Under the pieces are notes generated by a model that saw nothing but the letters and a program-made list of their open reading frames with translations, was not told the DNA's origin and searched no databases. A stretch of 64,000 nucleotides of DNA. Source: Plicaturopsis crispa FD-325 SS-3. Lineage: Eukaryota > Basidiomycota > Agaricomycetes > Amylocorticiales > Amylocorticiaceae. Positions 25,088 to 40,780 of the stretch are shown piece after piece. The stretch spans positions 896,743-960,742 of the forward strand of contig KN832560.1 of NCBI GenBank assembly GCA_000827205.1, given 5' to 3'. How positions within the stretch are numbered: position 1 is the stretch's first letter; each line of letters begins with the position of its first letter. Both the position numbers and the translations under genes were made by a program.

Positions 25088-26440
25088 TTAGGATGCTGTC
25101 CATGGGCCTAATGTATACGCAAACGATACGATCCCAGCGACGTACGCGATCGCGATGAATGCACCTATGCGAACATACAGGTAAGCCGCTGAACATCGAG
25201 AACACGAACGGATGACAATTCGCTCACCGTGTTCTCGCCTGAAATCTGGTGCCGGGAGCCCCCATAAGTTGCACCAGATGTGAGCGGAGACGGCTGGCCA
25301 CACGGAGCGGGTGCGCAGCAGGAGGAAGGCAGCGTACGCGCCAAATAGCGTCGTGTACGCGAACTGGAAGACTGGGAGTGACATGGAGGGAAAATTTCGT
25401 TAGAGGGTGAAGTTACAGATTCATTTGGCCGGGCTTACGAGATCCTATAATCGCTCGTTGTAACGCGGGTCGCGTCCGTCCGAGTCTTCTCCATGTATCA
25501 TATGCATGGTGTATATGTGCTAGGTGAAGAAAGACATAGTCAGCGTTAGAGAGAGAAAACAAAACTGAAGGCAAAGATATCGCAAGTGAAGGTAGCAAGT
25601 GCCTCGAAAGAAACTGGAAACCTTCGTCATGTCCCTTTCTCCGTCCTTGCCATCCAGGAAACAAGAGAGGCTGAAACCACAACTCACCGAAACCGAACCA
25701 CACGGGACTAAAGCCTATCAGGGAGCCTATGCCTCTCTTGTCGCTACCACCGCGCGCAAGAACGTAGACGGCCAGTACGCACGAACGAAACAAAAGCTCT
25801 TCAGTCAACGGAGCCTGTCCATCAGAAGTCCACAAATTATGAGCAAGTGATATAGCAGACAGCAGATGAAAGAGACATACGACTACATAATTCCGCATTG
25901 TTATCCAATTCATGCCTTTCCACGCGAACTGTCCGGTCAGTATCCGTCCAGCGTCCCGTCCCCACCTCCATGACCAGTATCCCCACTCCGAGTGGGGGTT
26001 TAGGAGCTCCTGGGACACAGGCCCGAGAAATAGAAGTGGCGCGAGGAAGTGCGGGTAGGGCGACCTGCTCGGACGGAGCGCTAGGACATCTATAGGATCT
26101 GGACGTGACGCCTGTGCGAGTGAAACATCCTGCCATTAGAACCACACGGACGAGACAAAACAGCAGCAACACGTACCCCGTCGTTTCCTGCCCGCAAACA
26201 CACGTAGCTCACGGTCGTAATGGCGGCAGCGGTTGCGATTGACACAGCGAGGAGACGTGCTTTGATGACAGAAGGGTCGTCTCTGTCTTTGGGCGGCACG
26301 ACCGTGCCATCGAGGCGTTTCCTCTGCCTGCCGTCGTAGTACGTGACACGAGCGTTCTTGAAGAGATAGATCGAACCGACATAACCGGTCGCGAACAGGG
26401 CGGCGAGGGAGTGAGCGGCGCGTAGGGATAGGACTGACAT
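25088..26440 (-). CDS. RCE1: CAAX prenyl protease 2 (RCE1)
   Basis: ER membrane endopeptidase that removes the last three residues of prenylated CAAX proteins such as Ras. Exons: 26440-26177, 26111-25881, 25814-25688, 25519-25439, 25371-25228, 25188-25088; about 315 aa, the usual length. Catalytic family motifs are all present: glutamates in PLTEELLFRS, histidine in FAHIHHAYD, and AHIWCNLWGLP. Several hydrophobic membrane spans are visible (LAVSIATAAAITTVSYVCL; FLAPLLFLGPV; QFAYTTLFGAYAAFLLL; IAIAYVAGIVSFAYTL). Tail-to-tail with the S28 peptidase. An ACGCGT box sits at 26453-26458 near the start codon. Confidence 0.93.
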
Positions 26441-26770
26441 GATGTAGGACAGACGCGTCGCGCGTCGCCTTTTTATCTGTACTGGCAGGCGGTCATAGCG
26501 CCTTCGATTCGTGCGTAAGGGAATAAAGGTCTACGCAGGGGCAATGCGCTTTGAAAGGGCCGCTTTGTGGACGCCAAAGGAACAAGGAGACGTCTTTCAC
26601 GAACTCATGCACGGTATCACAGAGGTCACACACACAGAACATTGCAAGCATGTCATATTATCATCACCCGAAGGAGAAATGGAAAAGCGATAATTTTTAT
26701 TGACGATCCAACACCACCCCGTCGTCCCAGGCAAGTGTCTAACCAAGCAACCGGTGAGTAGGGAACACGT
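26441..26770 (-). other. RCE1 promoter / ATP2 3' flank, no gene seen
   Basis: 330 bp between RCE1 and ATP2, both on the minus strand. It contains GC-rich repeats of CGCG type near 26451-26468 and a short A-rich stretch near 26690-26700 that may serve ATP2 3' processing. I see no coding sequence. Confidence 0.4.
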
Positions 26771-28775
<2,005 letters not shown>

Positions 28776-29966
28776 GGTGAGGGACGACGAAGGGATAAGT
28801 GAGAGTTGGAGGTGGAGGAAATATCAGAAGACTCGTCGTCGCTCCTTGAGCGAAACAACTCTCCGCCAAAGAATTTTGAGTTCAGTTTCTGTCTCCGACT
28901 CCGGCTCCTCCCGCCCCAGTCTCGGCATCTGTTTCCCCTTGCTCCCGCCACATCCCGCCGTGCACGTCGACCTCGTGCTAAACAGCACACTGATTTATGT
29001 TATAAACGTCTAGCGCGACGTACATACAGAGTGTTCCTGGTGTTTCATACGGTGTGCGCCAGGTTTTCTCTACATTTCTCTCGTTGAATACATGTAATCA
29101 GGAAGATGTTTGAATGCCAATGGTAGACGGCCTCTACTCCGATACGCGTTACTCTACCACGGCGGGCAAGTTGGGCGGCGTTTAGAATGTTACCATTGCC
29201 CGCTTTGCCATCTGCCGGATGCACAATCTTCGCAAACGCGTATGTGAACGAATACATCCACCCTGTTCGCAGTCAAGCTGACTCAAGGTGCTTAGCACGC
29301 ACTCCGTAGCATCGCAAGTTGGTCTTCATATAACAAGACTCTGTCTGGTACTCGCTCGGGACGCGACGCTGATTTTACACTCTTGAACCTTCTTGAACAC
29401 GCGCCGGATTATCCTCGGCTGTCGCCTGCCCGTTCGTTGGCGACATGAGCAAGTGTTGGACGCGCCCGATGCCTCGTGGAGACCTGCTTCATGTTCACGA
29501 GGAGGGCAACTCGAGGGCAGCGTGCGTCCGACTCGCAAATCTCACGCGCGTCATCATTGAATATCAAGTTTCAACGCTTGCAGTCGACCCAGAGTCGACC
29601 TATCACCCGCTGTATTCTATATTTTTTGGAACCACTGCAATGTATGCTCTGTCCTGTCACCGCGAGCATATATACCGGTTGGCACAAATAAATCGAACAT
29701 TTCCGAGTCCTGTTCAGCGTGTTCAGCTTGAGCTTGACCTCGACGCAATCGGCCGACCCAAATTCTAAATATAAGCGAGGCTGTATACGATGTCATTGAT
29801 ACTTCGCACCGCGGTGTCAGCGCCACTGACATACTTGAAACTTGTCTGCTGCATCCTTCCGACGCCGACTTTTCTTGCAAGATTCATTCTGAACTTCAAC
29901 GTCTCTGTCGACGACAACAGACTGCAGCCCTCAGCGAGACTCTGCTGAGCATCCAGGCTCTCCGCC
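28776..29966. other. 1.2-kb intergenic region, no gene recognised
   Basis: Divergent gap between ATP2 and the NADH dehydrogenase gene. It must hold both promoters. Short open frames exist (for example 29445-29768 on the plus strand), but none shows a family motif, clear splice structure or coding bias. A plus-strand frame around 29775-29965 runs open into the next gene's start in another phase and has ordinary composition (TDILETCLLHPSDADFSC). It could be a leader exon or a small unknown gene. I found no tRNA here. Confidence 0.35.
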
Positions 29967-32753
29967 ATGATCACGCCGCTGCGAGCAGCGCGTCCAGCGC
30001 TCGGACGCCATACTCCATTGCTGCGCTACAGCCACGTCCGGAGTCGGACCCTCGCCTCTTCTGCACCACCTCCCTCCCCAACCGGACCAGCACCACAAAC
30101 GCGGTCGGTTCTAGTGCGTCGCGTACTGAAGACTGCGCGGTACACCGGCTTGTTCGTTCTGTCCTCAGCAGTCGGTCTGATCACCGTTGGAACTGTGATC
30201 TTCATCCACGACGCGTGCACATATTCGGATAAGCACATCGACCGTGTTCCCGTATCACCCCTCGCCCTTCGCCCTGGGCGTGGTGGTCCCAAGAACTTGC
30301 CGATTGTCAGTGCATACATAGACGATGATGAGGACGAGGAACAGAAGTCTCTCGCAAAAAAGCCTCGTCTGGTTATTGTCGGTGGTGGCTGGGGTGTAAG
30401 CAGACGTCCTTCCTCTGCTTTATAGGCCCGCTAATTTACTGTCGAGCAGGCGATAGCGACACTGCAAACTTTGCGTCCCAAAGACTATCACGTGACTGTG
30501 GTGTCTGGAGAGACATTCACGACATTTACGCCCCTTCTTCCATGTACGTCTCTATTTCACGCGTTTTAGCTATCTTGATTGACACTATGTACTAGCCGCC
30601 GCGGTCGGTACCGTTCAAGTGCGCTCTCTTGTAGAGCCCATTCGAAAGATTATAGCGCGTCTGCGTGGCCATTTCATATCCGGGAAGGCGAAAGATCTTG
30701 TCATGTCCGAGCAACTGCTTGAAGTCGAGACCGTCACATCTACAGGCGGAACTGAACGGATATATATTCCGTAAGTGAGCCTGCGACATCACTCGCGTTC
30801 GATGTATTCACGCACATTGAGATAGGTACGATAAACTGGTCATTGCCGTAGGCTCGACGTCCAGTACGCACGGCGTTCCTGGACTGGAACACTGCTACCA
30901 GCTTAAAACTATTGCCGACGCTCAGTCGATCCGCAGGCGAATCATGGGTTAGTCTCCAGCCAGCATAACTAAAACTTTCTGCTGACGTCGTTTCAGACAA
31001 TTTTGAGACGGCATCTCTGCCAACGACTACACCTGAGGAGCGGAAGCGCTTGCTAAGCTTCGTCATTTGTGGAGGAGGTTTGTAATCTCACTTTCACACA
31101 TAACAAAGCTAATGGTACTCCTTGCTAGGTCCAACGGGTGTCGAGACAGCGGCTGTCAGTCCTGTTCATCTCCATTCCACCAAGTTCTACTAACACTTTA
31201 ATGCAGGAGATCTACGATTTCTGTCAAGAGGATATCATGAACTACGTATGTTTTCTTCCTGCATCCACTGGCATACAGCCTGACATGTTAGATACCAGTA
31301 CCCGAAAATATGCCGTCAGGAAGTATCTATAACAATAATCCAGTCCAGGGAGCACATCTTGAACACAGTACGTGTCTGCGTCATCTTTCCAAATGGCCGT
31401 GGTTGACGCTCGACTGAAGTACTCGGAAGCCATTTCAAAATATGCAGAGGTTCGTGCTTGCTGTCAATATCAAGAGCCGTATCCTGATTCGCCCCACTTG
31501 CATTGCACTTAGGCAAAATTCAAACGTGACAGAGTAGACCTTGTCACCACAGCTCGGTATCATCCTTCTACTTCAATTGCATTGTCGAGTCCATGCTTAC
31601 CACAACCCTCAGCGTCTCCTCCGTCACGCCGACAGAAGTATCCTACACCACGCGTGGCCCCGATGGCCAGGTAGAGACGCACTCCATCCCGACAAACTTC
31701 GTCCTCTGGTCAACTGGCATCGCCATGAACCCGTTCACGTCTCGCGTGTCTAGTCTCCTCCCCAACCAGGTGCACAAGAAGGCTATTGAGGTCGATGCGC
31801 ATCTGCGCGTGAAGGGTGCACCGTCCGGGACTGTCTACGCTGTAGGCGATTGCGCAACGGTTAGTGTCTCGCTATGTAGTAGCCTCTTGAAGAGGGCGTG
31901 GGTTTACCTTCCGTATGTGCTCACAGATTGAGACGAGCGTCGTCGGCTACTTGATGGACCTTGTCGACGAGGCCGATCGGGACAAGAACGGGAAGATTGA
32001 TTTCGAGGAATGGACATACATGGGTATGTCTATCTCACCATACCTGAATGTCTCTGCCTAAGCTGACTGTCCATACAGTCGGAAAAATCAAGGAGCGTAT
32101 ACCGATGGCCGAGACACATCTGGATAAAGTCCGCCCATCCATATTCTTTCGAGTGCAGCAGCGTTTTCTCAGGCAGCTACTGCTCTAGGTCCGGACGTTG
32201 TTCGACATGTACGACTCTGATGCCGACAACAGCCTGACTCTCAACGAGCTCGTGTCCTTGCTACAAGAGCTAGGCAGCAAAATCACCTCATTGCCCGCAG
32301 TACGCCCTCCCAACTCCTCCCTCCTGTCCCTCCCTATCTAACTATCCACTTTCTAGACCGCCCAAGTCGCATCCCAGCAAGGCAAGTACCTCGGCACGAA
32401 ATTCACCAAGCTCGCGCGTCAAGCGCCCGTGCTCTCCGCCAACGGCCTCTCCACGCGGCTCGACGAGGCCGTCTCGAAGCCCTTCCGGTACTACCACCTC
32501 GGCTCGCTCGCGTACATCGGGAACGCCGCGGTGTTCGACCTGGGGAACACGAGCTTCATGGGCGGGTTGATAGCGATGTACGCGTGGCGGAGCGTGTATT
32601 GGAGCGAGCAGGTCAGTGCGAGGACGAGGGCGTTGTTGATGATTGATTGGATTAGCCGGTTAGTTCGTTCGTTTGCGTTGTGGACTCTTGTGTGGATACG
32701 TTGGCTGATTATTCTGCAGTGGCATATGGGGGAGGGACGTGTCGAGGCTCTGA
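29967..32753 (+). CDS. NDE1: External alternative NADH dehydrogenase with EF-hands
   Basis: Type II NADH:ubiquinone oxidoreductase, rotenone-insensitive and non-proton-pumping. Exons: 29967-30395, 30450-30543, 30596-30770, 30826-30947, 30997-31077, 31129-31154, 31207-31245, 31299-31367, 31420-31449, 31513-31556, 31613-31859, 31927-32023, 32079-32128, 32189-32299, 32357-32658, 32720-32753; about 649 aa in 16 exons. A presequence is followed by a membrane span (LFVLSSAVGLITVGTVIFI), so the enzyme should face the intermembrane space. FAD site RLVIVGGGWGA; NADH site FVICGGGPTGVETAAE; TFTPLLPS; AVGDCAT. Two EF-hand loops, DRDKNGKIDFEE (about 470) and DSDADNSLTLNE (about 515), sit in the insertion typical of Ca-dependent external enzymes. 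C-terminal YLGTKFTK and YHLGSLAYIGN are conserved. Confidence 0.95.
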
Positions 32754-32914
32754 CGGCAATGCAAAAATATATGGGTTTCGTCGTGTTGGTTGCAGGTCGG
32801 GGATACGCTACATTTAATTATCGATGAACCTGTTGCTATGCTCTCGCCGCGGCGGCTGGTATTCTCGGACACGGTAGATGACGACGAATACACATAGATT
32901 TATTGTTGTATTCA

Positions 32915-34859
32915 TTACTCTGACCACTCGAAAGAACCGACTATAGCTGTGCGTCCTGCGTACGAGCCTTGATTCGGAGCGAGGATGGTCATTTTGCGGC
33001 GCGGGATGTCGAGTGCGGTTCTGCGAAATAACGACAGCGTGAGCACGAATAAGTGAACCAGACGAGACGAGAACAGTCGCTACGCACATGACTAGAAAAC
33101 CGGTGACGTTCAGGTCGAGGATCTCTTCGTCGTAGCGCTCGGATTCGTCGGGGTTTGGTAGAGTGAGAAGGGCAAGCACAGCGTTGAGGAGATGCGAGCC
33201 CGCTTGCGCAGGGTCGATCTCCACGGGCTGCATCTCGGACACGACTCGCGTGGCCCCGATTGGCAGCGCGGACGACGGAGCCATGGATTCTGCGCGGTAT
33301 GTCAGTGGGCATGTCGAGGTGAGCGAGGCACCCATGAACTCACCTGCGCCTATTCGGAATATCGACAGGTCGTCGAAGCTAATGATGGTCGAGGAGGGGG
33401 AGAGGACGAGATCCGACATTGTCTCTCCTCCTAATGAGGTCGAGGAGATTCCGGGAGGTGCTGCTATTACTTGGCCATACATATAGGTGTGCAGTTGGTA
33501 GTTTTGTACCCGTTCGCGGTAGCCGTGGTCTAACTCAACGACCTGGAGGCAGCACGATAATAAGCGAGCAGAAAACCGGAATATTGGATATCGAAAACGC
33601 ACGCCGCCCGATTTCGGTATTTTGACAACGGTTATTCGATTGCCGTATGTCCGTTGCATCTCGACGTTGAGTTTTTCATGGCCAACGACGAGGATGATAT
33701 TCACTATTTGTACGGTTATGCATAAGGTGAATAGTAAACCGTAAGCGCAGGACGCCCACCTTTGAATGCATCCACACATGCCTTGATGAGCGTGTGTCTT
33801 GCGTCGTTGTTTACAGCTGAACTCGGTCCTGCAGCAAAAGATGACGGGGTGTCTACAATCAACCCAGAGGTTCTTCCTGTAGCGACAAATTTTATTAAGC
33901 ATGACACAGGACTCCGGTGGATAGAACTACCTTCTGAATCCAAATCGTACTTATCATTCACATTGTCCCCCAAATTCCGAATCAAGCGATCGAGCAGTAG
34001 TGGATTTCTTTTGGTGTCTGAATGTCCATACCAATAAACAAGGGGTAGTAACGCATTGGACGAAAGAGCGGTAGGTGCAGATGTTGCTGCTGAACCCAAA
34101 GGGTTCGCGGGAGAACATGTCGGGAGAGGGCTGTGCACAGGAGCAGCAGATATGGCACCTGGAGCCGCCCAGCCTCCCTAGACGGATCGTCATGATTGGC
34201 CCCAAATATCGCAGCGGGCTGAGATGCGACGCACCTCACTCGGGTCTACATTTACTAGCAGAGGCGACCAGCCTTGACCTGCACGGATGGCGTAGTTTGC
34301 AAGTATCTTGCATACAGATGTTTTGCCCGAATTTTCCGGACCAAGAACAAGCACCCGGGGAGGTTCAGGATTTGCCTCGCGGTCGTTCTCCGAGGTCGGG
34401 GATCCGTGCAAGGCTCGTAGAGCCCTCACACGCATCTGCTCTAATGCGATATGAAGATTGGCATACGCTGACATTGGTGTCTCTTCCGAGACATACTCCG
34501 TAGACGGTTGACCTGTGACGTAGATGAGGAGTGTGGTAAGATAGTCGGCGGCATACAGCGCGGTTGAAGGGGGGACTCATCTCGATGGTGCAGCCCTGCC
34601 ATGTGTATACTGCTGCTTTACATTCCGAGCCGAAGAGGTAGGGTTTCCCTTCCGCCAATTCCGCGCCGAATACTTCAGCATGCCCACGGACAAGCTATGC
34701 ATGCAATGCGTTAGCCAAACCTATCATAATATGTCACGGTCAACAGAAAGTGTATACCTTGATGGCGAGAGACGTCCCGGGATCCAGCTCAAACCTGTAC
34801 TCTGTCTCCGGGTCAAGGTGCCACTCTCGGGGCTTAGCTGCACTCTCTTCAGAATCCAT
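32915..34859 (-). CDS. CLP1: CLP1, pre-mRNA cleavage factor subunit / polynucleotide 5'-kinase family
   Basis: Component of pre-mRNA 3'-end cleavage factor IA (CFIIm in animals). Exons: 34859-34758, 34694-34577, 34512-34235, 34177-33931, 33876-33760, 33703-33603, 33542-33344, 33289-33088, 33020-32915; about 489 aa. N-terminal beta domain: [34 protein letters not shown]-loop [14 protein letters not shown], then VNVDPSEGGWAAPG; Walker B-like [22 protein letters not shown]. The C-terminal domain has FRIGA and the ending [13 protein letters not shown]. The second intron has a weak donor (GTCCCC at 34576) but phase and [12 protein letters not shown] continuity support it. Whether it still phosphorylates RNA, as the animal protein does, cannot be told from sequence alone. 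Confidence 0.94.
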
Positions 34860-35727
34860 ACCGGACAGGCGTTGCAATCTTTTCAGACAAAAGGTCCTCA
34901 AAAATTCGAGCGACTACACACGCAAGCTGCCTGGCAATTGGCGCTCCTTGGACGTTTCTAGCACTTTGATTCGTCGCGGAGAATATCAAGCAACCGCGAA
35001 TACAAGTCTAGAATTGTGCCGTGCTATGCTACCCGTTGGAGGTCGACTGAGCAAGAAATTTGTTGACTAGAATAAGGATAAGAGGCGACTCTGTCTCTGC
35101 CGGAGCTCAACCCCGGACAAAAGTCGCGACGCCGACGCCCGCCACCGCCATGCGCGTCCTGGCGTCCAGCCTCTTGACCGGTGACCCCAGGCGCCAACGT
35201 TCGCACTTCACAAATCTACTTGTCCAGGTCGTTCTAACAACTTTCCACCATCGAAATGTTTGGATCCCGCAAATTGAAGAAACTTCAGGGTTGAAACCCC
35301 CCGGTCGATCACTGTTTCCGTTGCACACGGCTTGCACACGGCACCGCAGAACTTTGGCTGGAGAAGTTCGATGCTGGTCCCATGGTTTGAGGGCTTACGG
35401 CCCTGCGCGTCACATCCACATCGCTTCGTCCTCTTCTGTGGATGCCTGTCCCACGCCAACAACCGCGCGCCTGGAACGTGTAAGCGTTCGGAAGATAGAT
35501 AGGACAGTGTCTTAGTCGGCGGAAGTGCTTTGGAATCGCCTTTACAGTTTCAGGCCTTGGACGATCATTCTCACCGGTGTTGTCGGAGGAGACAGTAAGC
35601 GCTGGCGACCTCTTAAATCCTAAATGCTGTTTATAACTGCTGCGATGACCAAGGCCGACCTTGTGCGTCTTGCAAGCGTCTTACCACCCCCCATTGCCTC
35701 GCAGGTCCGACAACTTGACCACACGCA
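34860..35727. other. Divergent promoter region, CLP1 / MFS permease
   Basis: 868 bp between two divergent start codons. A frame at 35060-35515 is open but shows no motif, no family match that I know and no splice logic. I see no other gene. Regulation of the permease by nutrients would be expected to act here, but I find no site that I can name. Confidence 0.4.
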
Positions 35728-38276
35728 ATGGACAGCCCACTAGACAGCTCCGAAAAGCAGTCTCACGTCGGCCACACCTTTGACAAGGATGAGGTCGATG
35801 TAGCAGCCCAATTGACTGCCGGAGCCTCGGATACGACTCTGGACCCCCAAGAAGCCCTACGGTTGAGGTGAGCCCAACTCTTTCTGAGTAAATTCGTTCT
35901 GGGCATTGAACTTTGACATTTAGACGAAAGATCGATTGGCATATTATGCCACTCATGTGCCGTACGTCCTCAAAATCCTTTCGTGTATAGATTCCGTCTG
36001 ATCCGAGGTTGTCTCAAAAGTCATGTATCTGTAAGTGCGCTTCCCAATTTGAGCACGTCCAAATTGTTGTTTAAGCACCTTCTAGGATGACGTTTGCGGA
36101 CAAAACGACACTAGGACAGTCTGCAGTTCTAGGGATAATGTACGTCTCAGGCTTGACTGAGTTTTTTGAAATCCTGCTCATGATAAAACGCAGTCCGGGC
36201 GCCCATCTCACCCAAAACCAGTTCAACTGGCTCGGAACAATATTCTACTGTAATTTACACAGCACATTTCGGTCTGCTTCAGACGACTTATTCTTCATCT
36301 GCAGTGAGCTACTTGGTCTTCGAGTATCCACAAAATCTAGCCTTGCAGCGCTTCCCTGTCGGAAAATGGATGAGGTAAAGCCGTACAACTCAGTGTCGCG
36401 CTCTCACTCGTTAACGAGATATCGCTGCAGCATCAACATCTTCGTTTGGGCAATAGCGATATTATGCCACGCAGCGTGCAAGTCCTTCGGTGCACTGTTC
36501 GCCGTGCGTTTCATTCTAGGAATCTGCGAGGGTGCCATTACGCCTGGTTTCATGATCGTTACCTCCATGTTCTACACGCGCGCAGAACAGACGCGCCGCG
36601 TCGGCTATTGGTGTAAGTCGCTCTGCTTTGTAGGTTGCCGTGAGGGCGCTAATAGTTTATTTTAGTCTTGATGAATGGGTTCGCGGTGATCTTCTTGGGA
36701 TTCGTTAGCTTTGGCGTGCTGCACACAAATACGAAGAACTTTATGCCGTGGCAATGGTAGGCGCTTTATTTCCTGATCGGCATGCTACCAGTATACCTAC
36801 TAATATACTATAGGTTGATGGTTATCACCGGGATCATCACCCTCTTCACATCTGTTTTATTCTGGTCAGTACACTCGCTCACACGTTTCTAACTAATATT
36901 AACTGCGGTGCTTTCGGACCAGGTTCTTCTTCCCTGATTCACCGGCCACGGCGTATTTCTTGACCCCCGAAGAGCGTGTAGCGGCGGTGTTGCGCATCAA
37001 AGTCAACCAAACTGGTGTGGAAAACAAGCACTGGAAACGAGAGCAGTATGTGTGTTCTCAGGTTCCCTTAAGGCCGACTACTGAGCCCCGCAAAAAGATT
37101 CATCGAGACCTTTACGGATCCTAAAACATATCTGCTTGCTTTGTTCGCGGCCATCTCGTTCGTACAATTGATTTGTATCTAATGGTTGAAGCACTGACCT
37201 AATCACTTGTACAGAAATATTACCAACTCGGTAAGCTCTCAGGGTTTGTACGTTTGTAGCCGATATTCACTGGTCTCATTCCTTGTAGCTCACAAACCAG
37301 CGGCAACTAATTGTGAGCCAGTTTGGCTTCAGCGACATTCAAACCACTCTCCTTGGTTGTGTCGACGGTGTCGTAGAAAGTACGTTATTTTGCTGTATCA
37401 ATGTTATCCTGAATTCAACTCAAACATCGGTGGCCCCAGTCTTGACAATTCTGCTCGGTGTCACCTTGGCATCATACGGAAAAAACAACCGTGCATATGC
37501 CACTGCACTGATGTATGTCCCAGCCATCTTGGGTAGGTAGTTCAGGTTTCTGCCCCGATGTTTTGCTGATATCGTGCAGGTGCTATCTTGGTCAACACCC
37601 TGCCCTCGCACAACAAGGTGGGACTCCTGTTCTCGTACTGGGTCTCTAGTGAGCTCTTTAGTTTTCTTTGCTTGCATGAGTTGTGGCTGACCGCAGAGCA
37701 AGTATTCGCGATCACTCCTTTCGTCATATTCCTTGGGTGGGTAGGATCCATCACAGCAGGGCACACAAAACGTTCGCACCCCAGCTTCATTCTATTCACC
37801 GACGGCGCGTTGATCGCTGCATGCTCTAGGAATAACCACGAACGCCGTCGTTCTTTGCTTTTACGCCATTGGTAATGCAGCGAGTCAGTTCATGTGGAAG
37901 AAGCAGTACCAGCCCCGGTATGTCTTCACCTCGGTATGTCGATACACCCTTGTCTCTAACGAGATAAACTATAGTAACCACGTACCATGGGCTATCCTCG
38001 CTGCCTGCTCCCTCGCATCCGCTGTGCTGATCTTAGCTCTGCGATTCTTGCTTGCGGCTGAAAACAAGCGGCGCAACGCCGAACAGCCAGACGAGATATA
38101 CGACGATGCATATCTCACTGATGCGGCCGGTGGAAAAGCAGGGGAAGCCAGGGTTGACAAGGTAAGCAAGTATTCTAGACTGTGACGCGAACGACGGGCT
38201 GATCACCACCGTGACGACGCAGGCTTTCCTCGACTTGACAGATAGACAGAACCGCGACTATCGTTACGTGCTGTAA
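35728..38276 (+). CDS. MFS permease, Dal5/allantoate (anion:cation symporter) family
   Basis: Plasma-membrane transporter of the fungal Dal5/TNA1/VHT1-like branch, taking up organic anions such as allantoate, nicotinate or pantothenate; the substrate cannot be read from sequence. Nineteen exons: 35728-35867, 35924-35961, 36021-36030, 36086-36139, 36194-36249, 36305-36374, 36431-36612, 36666-36756, 36814-36864, 36923-37045, 37098-37157, 37215-37230, 37289-37379, 37440-37532, 37580-37648, 37697-37771, 37830-37917, 37975-38161, 38223-38276; about 515 aa. Family marks: RRKIDWHIMPLMCLMYLM, FADKTTLGQSAVLG, FYLSYLVFEYPQNLALQR, FPVGKWM, RFILGICEGAITPGF, FFPDSPATAYFLT, NTLPSHNKVG, FLDLTDRQN near the end. 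Exon 3 is just 10 nt yet encodes conserved residues. Confidence 0.93.
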
Positions 38277-38649
38277 TCTGGTAGAATGCTTGTAGACCAT
38301 TGCTAAGTAGTTTAGTACTCTTCGCCGAACATAATACCATGCTATCCGTTTCCACTACATCAGTGCTCCGTGCATGCAGTCGAGGAGTAATCTAGTGATA
38401 GTTCACAGCGTCGTCAGTGACACGATGTGCAGTCCGAGAAGCCCTGGATGGATTGTGGTGGTGGAGGATAAAGATACGAGCACAATAGTGTCTAACTATC
38501 CACCCATATATTACAAGCTTAAGACCAAGACACCGACTATGAATGGAACCCCAGAAAGATGAATTATGTATACAATAAATATGACTATCGGTAAAGACAG
38601 TGATGCATGAGATTCCGCATTGCGAGGCACGGCATACAGAGGCTGACCG
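38277..38649. other. Convergent 3' flanks, no gene seen
   Basis: 373 bp between the ends of the permease and the kinase. It is AT-richer than its surroundings and contains no convincing open frame; it probably holds the two 3' untranslated regions. Confidence 0.4.
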
Positions 38650-40390
<1,741 letters not shown>

Positions 40391-40780
40391 GTTGCATTAC
40401 TGGTGGGTATCGAAAAGGAGAGGCACAAGACTCCGAGCTGCTGTTATAGCACTCTGCAGCGTAGAGAACAAAGACAGCAAACTTGGAAGGCTCTTTGTCG
40501 TCGAAAATAACGAGGGTAAGGGTAAGGAACAGGTACACGGGTAGCCCTGGCGTGGGTGGTTGGCCATATTCGCGGCGCATCAACCCTTTACCGAACTTGA
40601 ACATTCCGGTCACCTACTTTGGACGGAGGTAAATGTCGACTCGGACTTGCTCCAGACTTGCTCACAAGTCAGACTGTTTCATATAGTATCATCTACGATC
40701 AGTCTCACAGATAACTTGCATGGTTGGCATGTGGTCGATGGCCACTCCTGTACAACAAAGTTGAATACCGTGACATACAA
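40391..40780. other. Kinase promoter / CTF18 3' flank, no gene seen
   Basis: 390 bp between the kinase start and the CTF18 stop, both genes on the minus strand. A plus-strand open frame beginning at 40560 runs on antisense to CTF18 and carries no recognisable motif; I do not count it as a gene. Confidence 0.4.
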
